The notes beneath the pieces were generated by a model. The model searched no databases and was not told the DNA's origin. It saw only the letters and a list, made by a program, of their open reading frames with translations. From Ornithinicoccus halotolerans (GTDB lineage: Bacteria; Actinomycetota; Actinomycetes; Actinomycetales; Dermatophilaceae), in contig NZ_WIQI01000022.1 of NCBI RefSeq assembly GCF_009602535.1, positions 1 through 37,435 on the forward strand: DNA of 37,435 bases, read 5' to 3'. Numbering within the stretch: the stretch's first letter is position 1; each line of letters opens with the position of its first letter. The position numbers and the translations under genes were made by a program. Below, piece by piece: positions 7,891 through 15,331 of the stretch.

Positions 7891-8565
7891 GTGGGTAGCA
7901 GCAGGGCGGGCCGGTCACGGCCCAATCCCGACCGGCCCGGGGCCCAGCAGTGGGTGCCGTCCGACGGGGGCGTGCCGGCGCTGCGCCGCGCCGCGACGGA
8001 GTGCCGCGGCTGCGAGCTGTGGGAGCCGGCCGAGCAGCTGGTCTTCTCCGAGGGCGACCCCGGCGCGGCCGTGGTGCTGGTCGGTGAGCAGCCCGGTGAC
8101 GTCGAGGACCGGGAGGGCCGGCCGTTCGTCGGCCCGGCCGGGCAGCTGCTGCGCCGCGCCCTCGGGGACGCCGGCCTGACCGAGGAGGAGGTCTACCTCA
8201 CCAACGCCGTCAAGCACTTCCGGTTCCAGCCCCGCGGCAAGCGCCGGATCCACCAGAAGCCCGACCTGAGCCACCTGGTGGCGTGCCGGCCCTGGCTGGA
8301 GGCCGAGCTGGCGGAGGTGGATCCGGCGGTCACGGTGGCGCTCGGTGCCACCGCCGCGCGGCAGGTGCTGGGACGGCAGACCAAGATCGGGGAGAACCGC
8401 GGCCGGCTCCTGGACCCTCCCGAGGGCCACGGCAGCGGCCGGGCGCTGGTGACGGCCCACCCCTCCGCGGTGCTGCGGGCGCGGGAGCGCAGGCATGCCG
8501 CCTACGAGGAGCTGGTGGCCGACCTGCGGGTGGTGGCCGACCACCTCGCCGCCACCGGCGGCTGA
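7891..8565 (+). CDS. udgX: Uracil-DNA glycosylase superfamily protein UdgX
   Basis: UdgX removes uracil from DNA and, unlike other glycosylases, stays covalently bound to the resulting site. Diagnostic features are visible in the 224-aa protein: motif A 'GEQPGDVEDREGRPFVGPAG', the R-loop insert ending 'KRRIH' whose His121 aligns with the cross-linking His of the M. smegmatis enzyme, and motif B 'TAHPSAVLRARE'. Cysteines 38 and 41 ('CRGC') and 132 fit the iron-sulfur cluster of family 4-like enzymes; the fourth ligand is not obvious by eye. The start is GTG 7891. It is divergent from DUF3145 and appears monocistronic. Confidence 0.9.
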   Translation: MGSSRAGRSRPNPDRPGAQQWVPSDGGVPALRRAATECRGCELWEPAEQLVFSEGDPGAAVVLVGEQPGDVEDREGRPFVGPAGQLLRRALGDAGLTEEEVYLTNAVKHFRFQPRGKRRIHQKPDLSHLVACRPWLEAELAEVDPAVTVALGATAARQVLGRQTKIGENRGRLLDPPEGHGSGRALVTAHPSAVLRARERRHAAYEELVADLRVVADHLAATGG

Positions 8566-8597
8566 CACCTGGCCGGCGCGGGTAGTGGGCCGGCCGG

Positions 8598-9041
8598 TCA
8601 GCCGGGCCGGTCGGTGCGCACGAAGGTGAGGTCGAAGTCCTTGCGCCAGCTGCGGCCGCCGTCCTCCGAGGCCTCCCAGCGCCCCTCGATCCGGTCCGGC
8701 GCCACCGCGGCGAGGAACCGCTGGTAGAAGTCGGGGTCCTCGCGGGTCATGCTCCAGCCTCCGTCGCCGAAGGACATCTGGAACAGCCGGGAGACGCCAC
8801 GATCGTCGTGGTAGAGCGCGGCGTAGCCGTCGCGGGCGTCGCTGTGCCCGATCACCAGCTCGTACCCGGGTCGCCCGTCCAGCTCGGACCGGAACCGGAG
8901 GAACGCCTCCCCAAGCCACTCGACGACGGCCCAGCCGGACAGCTCCCGGCCCGCGGGCTCGAGGAACCAGGCGTCGGACAGGGTCAGCGTCCAGTGCCCG
9001 ACGAGCGCGGGCTCCAGCCGCGCCAGGCTCTCGTTCCGCAT
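8598..9041 (-). CDS. Conserved hypothetical protein, lipocalin-like DUF1579-type
   Basis: This 147-aa protein with no signal peptide begins 'MRNESLARLEPALVGHW' and has a tryptophan/glycine-rich beta pattern ('GWAVVEWLGEAFLRFRSE', 'GRWEASEDGGRSWRKDFDL'). The pattern resembles small beta-barrel proteins in which each strand pair ends in a GRW-type turn. Proteins with this opening and ending recur in actinobacteria as uncharacterised single genes. No catalytic residues can be assigned. It is convergent with udgX (32-base gap) and lies on the same strand as the dehydrogenase, about 180 bases downstream of it. Confidence 0.7.
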   Translation of the reverse strand: MRNESLARLEPALVGHWTLTLSDAWFLEPAGRELSGWAVVEWLGEAFLRFRSELDGRPGYELVIGHSDARDGYAALYHDDRGVSRLFQMSFGDGGWSMTREDPDFYQRFLAAVAPDRIEGRWEASEDGGRSWRKDFDLTFVRTDRPG

Positions 9042-9224
9042 CGCTACCTCCGCTCCAGTGGCTCGTGCACGATGCCTGCTGGTGCTGACCGTGCCGCCGC
9101 CGGGGACTCATCGGCGCGGGCGTGTTCAGTAGCGTCCGTACAGCTTCATCCTCGGGGGGCCGGCCGTCGGGGTCGAAGACGGTGCGGTAGAGCGGCAGCG
9201 CGAGCAGGCGCCGTTCGCCGGCCA

Positions 9225-10055
9225 CTACCTGGTCGGGTCGCCGCGGACCGGCTCCGGCGGACCGCCACCGTCCGAGCGCCTCGTCAGCATGGCGTGCAGG
9301 GCGCTCTTCAGCGGCTCGGGCGCGGCTTTGATCAAGGGCAGCGCCTTCACCCGCCAGGAGTGCGAGACCACCCGGTGGTCGCCGTCGAGGAGGGCGTCCA
9401 CGGCGTCACGGGCCACGTCCGCCGGGTCGTCCTGGGGGCCGGTGCCGGCGCGGGTGTCCTCGATGCCGGCACGGGCGAAGAACTCGGTGTCGGTCGGCCC
9501 GGGCAGCAGGGCGGTCACCGTGACGCCGGTGTCCTGCAGCTCATGGCGCAGCGCCTCGGCGAACCAGTACCCGAACGCCTTGGACGCGGCGTAGGTCGCG
9601 TACCACGGCCCGGGCATCAGTGCCGCGACGGAGGAGGTGATGAGCACCCGTCCCCGGCCGGACTCCACCATGGCTGGCAGAAGCCGCTTGGCCAGGTGCA
9701 GGACGGAGGAGATGTTCAGCTGCACCATCCGCAGGTCTGCCTCGAGGGGGGTCTCGATGAACGGCCCGCCGACGCCGACGCCGGCGTTGAGGGCCAGCAC
9801 CTCGACCGGGCGGCCGAGCCGCTCCACCTCCGCGACCAGCGCCTCCGCGCCCTCCCCCGTCGCCAGGTCCGCGCGGACCGCGCGCACGTCGCCGCCGGCC
9901 GCGGCGAGCTCCAGCCTGGCCGTGTCCAGCTCCGCGTCCTCGGCGCAGAGCAGCAGGTCGTGCCCGTGTCGCTGCAGCTCCCGCGCCAGCTCCAGGCCGA
10001 TGCCGCTCGAGGCGCCGGTGACCACCGCCAGCGGTCGTGTGGTGTCCTCAGCCAT
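9225..10055 (-). CDS. Short-chain dehydrogenase/reductase
   Basis: This is a 276-aa classical SDR oxidoreductase using NAD(P). The cofactor motif 'TGASSGIG' is residues 13-20, 'NAG' is at about residue 90, and the catalytic set is Asn114, Ser141/142, Tyr155 and Lys159 ('YAASK'). 'PGPTDTEFF' after the active site is typical of the family. The substrate cannot be told from sequence. It is the last gene of a three-gene minus-strand operon, 19 bases after the hydrolase. Confidence 0.88.
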   Translation of the reverse strand: MAEDTTRPLAVVTGASSGIGLELARELQRHGHDLLLCAEDAELDTARLELAAAGGDVRAVRADLATGEGAEALVAEVERLGRPVEVLALNAGVGVGGPFIETPLEADLRMVQLNISSVLHLAKRLLPAMVESGRGRVLITSSVAALMPGPWYATYAASKAFGYWFAEALRHELQDTGVTVTALLPGPTDTEFFARAGIEDTRAGTGPQDDPADVARDAVDALLDGDHRVVSHSWRVKALPLIKAAPEPLKSALHAMLTRRSDGGGPPEPVRGDPTR

Positions 10056-10074
10056 GCTCCGACGGTAGGGCGGG

Positions 10075-12102
10075 TCAGAGGAAGTCGCGCGGGATGACGG
10101 TGCTCCAGCTCTTCGCGACCACGCGCTCCTCGCCCTCGTAGGCGTCCAGCTCGGCGTGCAGGCGGAACGCGGTGGGCGTCGAGGTCAGCACGGTCTTGGT
10201 GCGGGTCAGCACCTGCCAGTCGCCACGCTGGAACCCCATCGTCCAGTCGGTCTCCCCCCGCACTGAGTTGAAGTCCGAGCCGGTGAAGGTGTAGCGCTCG
10301 TAGGCGCGGCGGGTGACGGCGAGGTCGATGTCGTCCAGGCGCACCACGCCCAGGTCCTTGACCACGTCCAGGGCCCCGGAGAGGTCCACCATGTTGCGGC
10401 TGACCCGCCAGTCGTGCTCGCCGGGGTGCAGCTGGGTCACCGAGAGCGGGGGCGCGCCCTCCGGCTCCGGGAAGGCGGGGACGGGCTCGTCGTCCGCGGT
10501 GTCCGTGGGCCGCACCGGCAGCACCAGGCCGCTGTCGTTCGGGTACACGGTGAGCTGCACCGGCTCCGGCGGCGGCCAGACGACCGGCCAGTACGAGGTG
10601 GAGATCGACAGCCGGATGCGGTGACCCACCGGGAACGACTGCGCCATGCCGTTGAGGGGCACCACGACCGTCTGCCGCTCCCCCGGCTGCAGCCGCTGCG
10701 GGGTGTCCGACCCGCTGTGGTGGGTGAGGTTGAAGACCCCGTAGCTGATCCTGGTGGCCTGCCCGTCCGGGGCCACGTCGGACAGCCGCAGCGCCACCAT
10801 GGCCAGCGGCTTGTCGGCGGAGAAGGTCAGCTCGACGGTCGGCGCGCCGAGCAGCTCCAGCCGCTCGGCCAGCGGGTCGCTGTCGAAGGTCAGCGACCCG
10901 CCGTCCTCCTCTCGCTGGTCGTAGGGCAGGTCCGGGGGTGCGTTGTAGGAGCACCACTTGCCGGCGAACTGCCCCACCGAGAGCGGTGACTGCACCGTCA
11001 GCTCCGGGCTGTGCTCGTGCTCGTCCGGTGCGGCGATGCGGTGGCGGCCCAGCGGGTACCGGGTCTGCACGATGCGTGGGCTGGGCCAGCTGGGCTCCCC
11101 CACCCACCGTCCCGGGCGCTCGTGGTAGGCGGTGGCCGGCGCGACCGTGTCCTGCATCCAGATGGTCAGCATCGGCCCGTCCATGGCGCCGTTGCCCCGC
11201 TCGTCCTTGAGCCAGTGGTCCCACCACTGCACCATCTCCTGCAGGAAGCCGATGGCGGGGCCGGGCTGGCCCAGGTGGGGGTACTTGTGGCTCCACGGCC
11301 CGATGAGCCCGCGGCGCGGGACGTCCAGGCCCTGCAGCAGCCGGAACACCGAGTTCGAGTACCCGTCGGCCCAGCCGCTGACGGCGAACACGGGACACTC
11401 GATGGCGGAGTAGTCCTCGATCACCGACCCGTGCCGCCAGTACTCGTCGCGGCGCTGGTGGCGCAGCCACTCCTCGAGCCAGAGCCCGCTGTGCTCCAGC
11501 CGGTCGCGCCACAGTTCCCGCCACCGCTCACCGACGATCGCCGGGTCCGGGGGGCTGGAGTTGTAGGCGAACATCGTGGAGGCCCAGGACAGGTTGTCGC
11601 TGAGCAGGCAGCCGCCCATGTAGTGCACGTCGTCGGCGTACCGGTCGTCGGTTGAGCAGACCGTCACGATCGCGCCCAGGCTCGGCGGGCGGCGGGCCGC
11701 TACCTGCAGCGCGTTGAAGCCGCCCCAGGAGATCCCCATCATCCCGGTGCGCCCGTTGCACCAGGGCTGCTCGCTCATCCAGGCCAGCACCTCCTCCGCG
11801 TCGCGCAGCTCCTGCTCGAGGTACTCGTCGGTGAGCAGCCCCTCGGAGTCGCCGCTGCCCCGCAGGTCGACCCGCAGGCAGGCATAGCCGTGACCGGCCA
11901 GGTAGGGGTGGTGGATGGAGTCGCGCTGGGCCGTGAGGTCGCGCTTGCGGTACGGGATGAGCTCCAGGATGCCCGGCACCGGCTCGTCCTCGGCGGAGAC
12001 CGGTCGCCACAGCCGGCCGGCCAGCCGGGTGCCGTCGGACATCGGGATCCACAGGTGCTCGGTCTCCTCGACCGCGTTCGGCAGTGCGGTGACGGTCCGC
12101 AT
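10075..12102 (-). CDS. CocE/NonD-type serine hydrolase (X-Pro dipeptidyl-peptidase S15-like)
   Basis: This 675-aa alpha/beta hydrolase belongs to the family of cocaine esterase and X-prolyl dipeptidyl peptidase. The catalytic triad is readable: Ser125 in 'GMMGISWGGFNA', Asp246 in 'VSGWADGYSN' and His272 in 'GPWSHKYPH'. The C-terminal half is the jelly-roll domain typical of S15 peptidases. No signal peptide is seen, so it should act in the cytoplasm on small esters, amides or peptides. The ATG at 12102 overlaps the upstream ATP-grasp stop by one base, and an AAGGAG site lies inside that gene, indicating translational coupling. A longer upstream reading frame is noncoding extension into the ATP-grasp gene. 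Confidence 0.9.
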   Translation of the reverse strand: MRTVTALPNAVEETEHLWIPMSDGTRLAGRLWRPVSAEDEPVPGILELIPYRKRDLTAQRDSIHHPYLAGHGYACLRVDLRGSGDSEGLLTDEYLEQELRDAEEVLAWMSEQPWCNGRTGMMGISWGGFNALQVAARRPPSLGAIVTVCSTDDRYADDVHYMGGCLLSDNLSWASTMFAYNSSPPDPAIVGERWRELWRDRLEHSGLWLEEWLRHQRRDEYWRHGSVIEDYSAIECPVFAVSGWADGYSNSVFRLLQGLDVPRRGLIGPWSHKYPHLGQPGPAIGFLQEMVQWWDHWLKDERGNGAMDGPMLTIWMQDTVAPATAYHERPGRWVGEPSWPSPRIVQTRYPLGRHRIAAPDEHEHSPELTVQSPLSVGQFAGKWCSYNAPPDLPYDQREEDGGSLTFDSDPLAERLELLGAPTVELTFSADKPLAMVALRLSDVAPDGQATRISYGVFNLTHHSGSDTPQRLQPGERQTVVVPLNGMAQSFPVGHRIRLSISTSYWPVVWPPPEPVQLTVYPNDSGLVLPVRPTDTADDEPVPAFPEPEGAPPLSVTQLHPGEHDWRVSRNMVDLSGALDVVKDLGVVRLDDIDLAVTRRAYERYTFTGSDFNSVRGETDWTMGFQRGDWQVLTRTKTVLTSTPTAFRLHAELDAYEGEERVVAKSWSTVIPRDFL

Positions 12103-13388
12103 CAGGCTCCTTCCTGCACGTCCTCGATCTCGAAGTCGAGCGCCGCGACGCACCGGTCGTAGCGACGCACCAGCTCGTCCTCGTCCGGTGCGCCCAGGAA
12201 GATCTCTGCGAGGACGTAGCTGTAGCTGTCGCCGCCGTACCCGTCGGAGAGCTGGCTGCCCTCCTCGACCGCGACCTGCAAGGTGCTGCCGGGGACCTCC
12301 TGCTCGACCTGGGCCACCTGCTCCGGGCTCGGCACCCGGCGGACGAGGCCGTCGGTGAAGTGCCGCAGGTACCACTTGGCCGCGGTGGCGTACGGCCCTT
12401 GGCCGCGAGCCAGCTGCGGGTCCCGGTCCAGGGCGAGGTCGAGCAGGACGGCGTGGTTGGGGGCCCCGTCCACCAGCTGGAAAAGCGGCGCGTGCGACTG
12501 CGAGTGGCGGGCGTTGACCTCCAGCAGCGAGAGCCGTTCCTGCTCCGGGTCCCAGAAGTACTCGATGTTGAACGTGGTGTTGGCCAGGCCGATGCCGGTG
12601 ATCACCCGCCGGGAGACGTCGGCCATGTAGTCCCGGACCCGCGCCGGCAGCCGGGAGGGGTACTGGTAGCGCAGGAAGCTGGGCAGGCCGGGGTAGGTGA
12701 GGGAGTCGATGACGCCGTAGACCTCGACGCGACCGCCGCGGCTGAAGCCCTCGACGGTGTACTGCTCGCCGGTCGCGGCCTCCTCGACCAGGCAGCCGGT
12801 GCCGCCGACGTCGGCGACCTCCGGCGGCAGGTCGAGCATGGCGAGGATGTCGTTGAACGGGTCGCCCAGCCGGTGGATCTCCTCCCGCTCCCGCGCGAGC
12901 GCCTCCCGCAGCTGCTCGTCGTCCTCGACGTAGTAGGCGCCCTCGGACTCGGTGGACTCCACGGGCTTGATCCAGGCCGGGTAGGAGACACCGGGGGGCA
13001 GGCTGGGGTGCTGGTCAGCGGGGTCGATCAGGCCGAACGCAGGGTGCTCGGTGATGACCTTCTGCTGCTCCAGCCGGCTCCAGTACTTGTGCTCGCACTT
13101 GACCACGGCCTCCAGGTCGGCGCTGCGCAGCCCGTACCGCTGACAGAGAATCGGCACCAGCATGTTCACCGGGAAGTCCCAGTAACCGATGATGGCGTCG
13201 ATGCGGCCCTCGAAGGCCTCCAGCTGCCGGTGGGCCTGGTCGAGCAGGTCCGGCACCGAGACCGAGCCCTCCTGGAGGTCCTCGCGCTCGAGCAGGGTGT
13301 GGAAGGTGTACTCGTCTGCTCCTGGCAGGGCGCGCAGCGTCTCCAGGTTGAGGTCATCCAGGCCGACCACGAAGATGTTCCGCGTCAT
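12102..13388 (-). CDS. ATP-grasp domain-containing protein
   Basis: This 428-aa protein shows the ATP-grasp pattern: a preATP-grasp segment ('NIFVVGLDDLNLETL'), a central nucleotide-binding region ('YPAWIKPVESTESEGAYYV', 'GCLVEEA') and the metal-binding end of the fold 'LSLLEVNARHSQSH', where Glu and Asn normally hold Mg-ATP. ATP-grasp enzymes join a carboxylate to an amine or thiol through an acyl-phosphate; the substrates here are unknown. It is the first gene of the operon with the CocE-type hydrolase and the SDR, and its stop overlaps the hydrolase start. The pairing suggests that a ligase and a hydrolase or peptidase act on the same amide or ester compound. Confidence 0.85.
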   Translation of the reverse strand: MTRNIFVVGLDDLNLETLRALPGADEYTFHTLLEREDLQEGSVSVPDLLDQAHRQLEAFEGRIDAIIGYWDFPVNMLVPILCQRYGLRSADLEAVVKCEHKYWSRLEQQKVITEHPAFGLIDPADQHPSLPPGVSYPAWIKPVESTESEGAYYVEDDEQLREALAREREEIHRLGDPFNDILAMLDLPPEVADVGGTGCLVEEAATGEQYTVEGFSRGGRVEVYGVIDSLTYPGLPSFLRYQYPSRLPARVRDYMADVSRRVITGIGLANTTFNIEYFWDPEQERLSLLEVNARHSQSHAPLFQLVDGAPNHAVLLDLALDRDPQLARGQGPYATAAKWYLRHFTDGLVRRVPSPEQVAQVEQEVPGSTLQVAVEEGSQLSDGYGGDSYSYVLAEIFLGAPDEDELVRRYDRCVAALDFEIEDVQEGA

Positions 13389-13470
13389 GTTGGCCCCCTC
13401 TCGCCGGGCATGACGATCATCGCAGCCGGGCCACCGCGCGGTCGAGCCCTCGTTTCACCCACGCACGACG

Positions 13471-13520
13471 ACACGGTGGGCCAGGGGCGCGTGCTCCCGC
13501 GACCGACGCATTGTGAGTAC
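13471..13520. repeat. Degraded copy of the tRNA-Ile2 3' half (copy D)
   Basis: About 50 bases align with 26266-26316 at roughly 80% by eye, including 'GGTGGGCCAGG' (acceptor end of the tRNA on the minus strand) and 'CCCGCGACCGACG'. It is a diverged attachment-site remnant and lies 83 bases upstream of the last intact chromosomal operon, so it may mark the outer left edge of the island region. Confidence 0.55.
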
Positions 13521-13657
13521 AGGCCCAGGTCGGGGTGCGCTCTGAGCGCGTCTTCGCCCACACCAATCGTGCTTGTCACCGACGAGGAGTCCGCTTCGTC
13601 CGGAGCAGCGCAAGCCGCTGGTGCAGATATCTGGGACCGACATTCGAGCTGATCGGG

Positions 13658-14607
13658 TCAGCGTTGCCGGTGCTTGTCCTGCCACCGCGTGGGGTCGTCT
13701 TCGAGGCTTGCTCGGTCCCAGTTGCCGCGCTCCGCGGCGGCCTCGTAGGTGCTGTGCAGGAACTCCAGCAGCGCCTGGTCAGGATCCTCGGCCGTGCGCA
13801 CCGCCTCGTAGGGGAGCAGGAACTGGCCGTTCTCGGTGCTGTAGTAGGCAGCCTCAGGTCCGACCTGGTAGTCGGCGAACCCGTCCGGTTCGGGTAGGCG
13901 TAGGCGTAGAAGGCACCCTCCTCTCCTCCCCCGGGCCAGAAGCCGCAGCTGCTCAGCTCACAGGAGTAGCCCTCTACCATCACCCAGTCCCCGCAGTTGG
14001 GGGCTCCGCCGGGATGTTCGGGCGCCGGGCGCCCCGAGAATCGGGTGCAGGCCAGGTCCATCGCGCCCCAGAAGAAGTGCACCGGGCTGACCTTGCCGAC
14101 GAAATGGGACCGAAATTCGCCGAACACCCGGTGGGCCTGGGTCAACTGCCCCCAGAACAGTTGCGCAGCCTCGGGGTCGTAGGAGATGTGCTCCGTGTCC
14201 TCGGCGAACGAGATCGCCGGGTCGACCTCGTTGGGGCGGTCCTGGATCTCGACCTGGGCGCCCAGCCCACTCAGCGCCGACAGAGTTTCTGGTGGAACTG
14301 GGCCACCGACTTCGGCTCGAGCCGGATGGTTTCGGCGCCTCCGTCGCTGCTGCGGATGACCAGCTGGTGGTCGACAATTCGAACTCAAGGTCGAAGAGGC
14401 CTTCGCCGTTGGGGATGCTGCCGGTGGTCAGGCCCCGCGGGGTGACGTACAGCGTGACCTGCCACCAGTGGTTGACCAGCGGTGCCTGCGACAGCCGGAT
14501 CTTGCCGACGATCTGGGTCCACATGTGCAGGGTGTCGCGAGTTGCGGTCCAGTCCTCGACCCGCAGCCGGGGCCACCCCCTCCGGCCGCGGCGTCTTCCC
14601 TCGTCAT
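13658..14607 (-). pseudogene. Broken DUF5996 family gene
   Basis: The family is clear from 'ISYDPEAAQLFWGQL', 'VGKVSPVHFFWGAMDLACTR' and 'SSCGFWPGGGEEGAFYAYAYP'. A normal start is kept (ATG 14607 with GGAGGAG upstream), and the N-terminal block 'MWTQIVGKIRLSQAPLVNHW' and the C-terminal block 'FLLPYEAVRTAEDP' can be read in other frames. At least four frame changes are needed to restore the protein, near 14576-14580 (C-run), 14375, 14288 and 13888; the last three look like single-base losses. The family's function is unknown. Real decay inside the island edge is likelier than sequencing error, because genes outside the island are intact, but error is not excluded. Confidence 0.75.
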
Positions 14608-14791
14608 GCTCGCTCCTCCCGGTTGGCGGTTCGTCTCAGCGGTGCTCGGGGTTGGCCTGGCCAGGTGCGCAGCCGACGTCCCACTCATCGCGGCGGTTCC
14701 CGTACGCCGGACGCCGCCGGCTTCCTTTAGCAGCGACGCAAAGTGCATCAGGTTGTAGGGCATGAAGGCGGTGTTGCGGTTGGCTGCTCAC

Positions 14792-15003
14792 CTACCCGAT
14801 CGCGGCGCCGACCGCGGTCCCGACAGCGATGCCGAGCGCCGTGCCGATGGTCGCTGTTGTCACCGCATGTGCGACCGCCATGGCCCTGCGGGTAGATCGG
14901 GTGCCGCCGACAACGGCGAGCACGGCTGAATCGCGATGGCCCTCGGCCAGGGTCAGCGCGGTGCCGCCAGCGCCAGGAGTGAGAAGGACCCGACTAGGAC
15001 GGC
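14792..15003 (-). pseudogene. C-terminal fragment of a membrane permease (FtsX/ABC-like)
   Basis: On the minus strand an open segment ending in TAG at 14792-14794 reads 'TALTLAEGHRDSAVLAVVGG' followed by 'TRRAMAVAHA' and a glycine/alanine-rich hydrophobic helix. This pattern matches the last part of FtsX-like permeases (a regulatory 'AVLAVVGA' segment before the last transmembrane helix). No start or upstream domain is present, and the open segment ends just before tRNA copy C. It is probably a chromosomal gene stump cut by an integration event. Confidence 0.4.
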
Positions 15004-15019
15004 CATCACGCTTCCGCCT

Positions 15020-15055
15020 GGCGGGGCCTTGAACCCGCGACCGACGGATTATGAG
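15020..15055. repeat. Copy of the tRNA-Ile2 3' half (copy C), candidate attachment site
   Basis: It matches 26278-26312 with a single inserted C; the run from TTGAACCCGCGACC through ATGAG is identical over 27 bases. It covers the T-arm to the anticodon of the tRNA in minus orientation. It is the least diverged of the three remnants and forms the left border of the segment carrying the NTPase-TIR gene. Confidence 0.75.
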
Positions 15056-15267
15056 ACGGAGCCGGTACGGAACCTCGTCGGAGCACCGTACGCCACCGGG
15101 TGCCGAGGTCGTCCGCCTTCAGCACGTCGTGGTGCAGATCAGCTTGGAACGGCGGTTCGCCCCGGAGGTCGACGGACCACGCCGACGAGGCGCGGTCGGA
15201 GGGGTTCTGGAGGGGATTTCTCGGCACGTCGCCCGTTCTCCCGCAAAGGGCGGAGCCGCGACGTGTA

Positions 15268-15283
15268 CCCTGGCTGGCCAGGG
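15268..15283. promoter_or_regulatory. Palindrome upstream of the NTPase-TIR gene
   Basis: CCCTGGC-TG-GCCAGGG is a perfect 7-base-arm palindrome about 50 bases before the start codon, with outer CGAC/GTCG bases also complementary. It could be an operator or a 5'-UTR hairpin. Confidence 0.35.
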
Positions 15284-15331
15284 ATGTCGCCACGACGAAA
15301 AAGACCGGCGAAAGAGGGGAAGGACTCGCAG

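Noticed and set aside
9042-9225. Frame starting at GTG 9225 after the dehydrogenase ('MAGERRLLALPLYRTVFDPD')
   Set aside because: The first 35 residues look protein-like, but the frame then runs through the conserved hypothetical at 8598-9041 in another frame as low-complexity sequence; too short and without a homologue I know.
12103-12375. N-terminal extension of the CocE-type hydrolase
   Set aside because: The extra 91 codons lie inside the ATP-grasp gene and are Arg/Gly-rich; ATG 12102 has a good ribosome site and matches the family start.
15020-15055. A second functional tRNA gene at copy C (and B, D)
   Set aside because: Only the 3' half is present; the D-arm and 5' acceptor strand are missing, so no cloverleaf can form.
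14936-15331. N-terminal extension of the NTPase-TIR protein
   Set aside because: It crosses tRNA copy C and reads as random Arg/Pro-rich sequence; ATG 15332 has a proper ribosome site.
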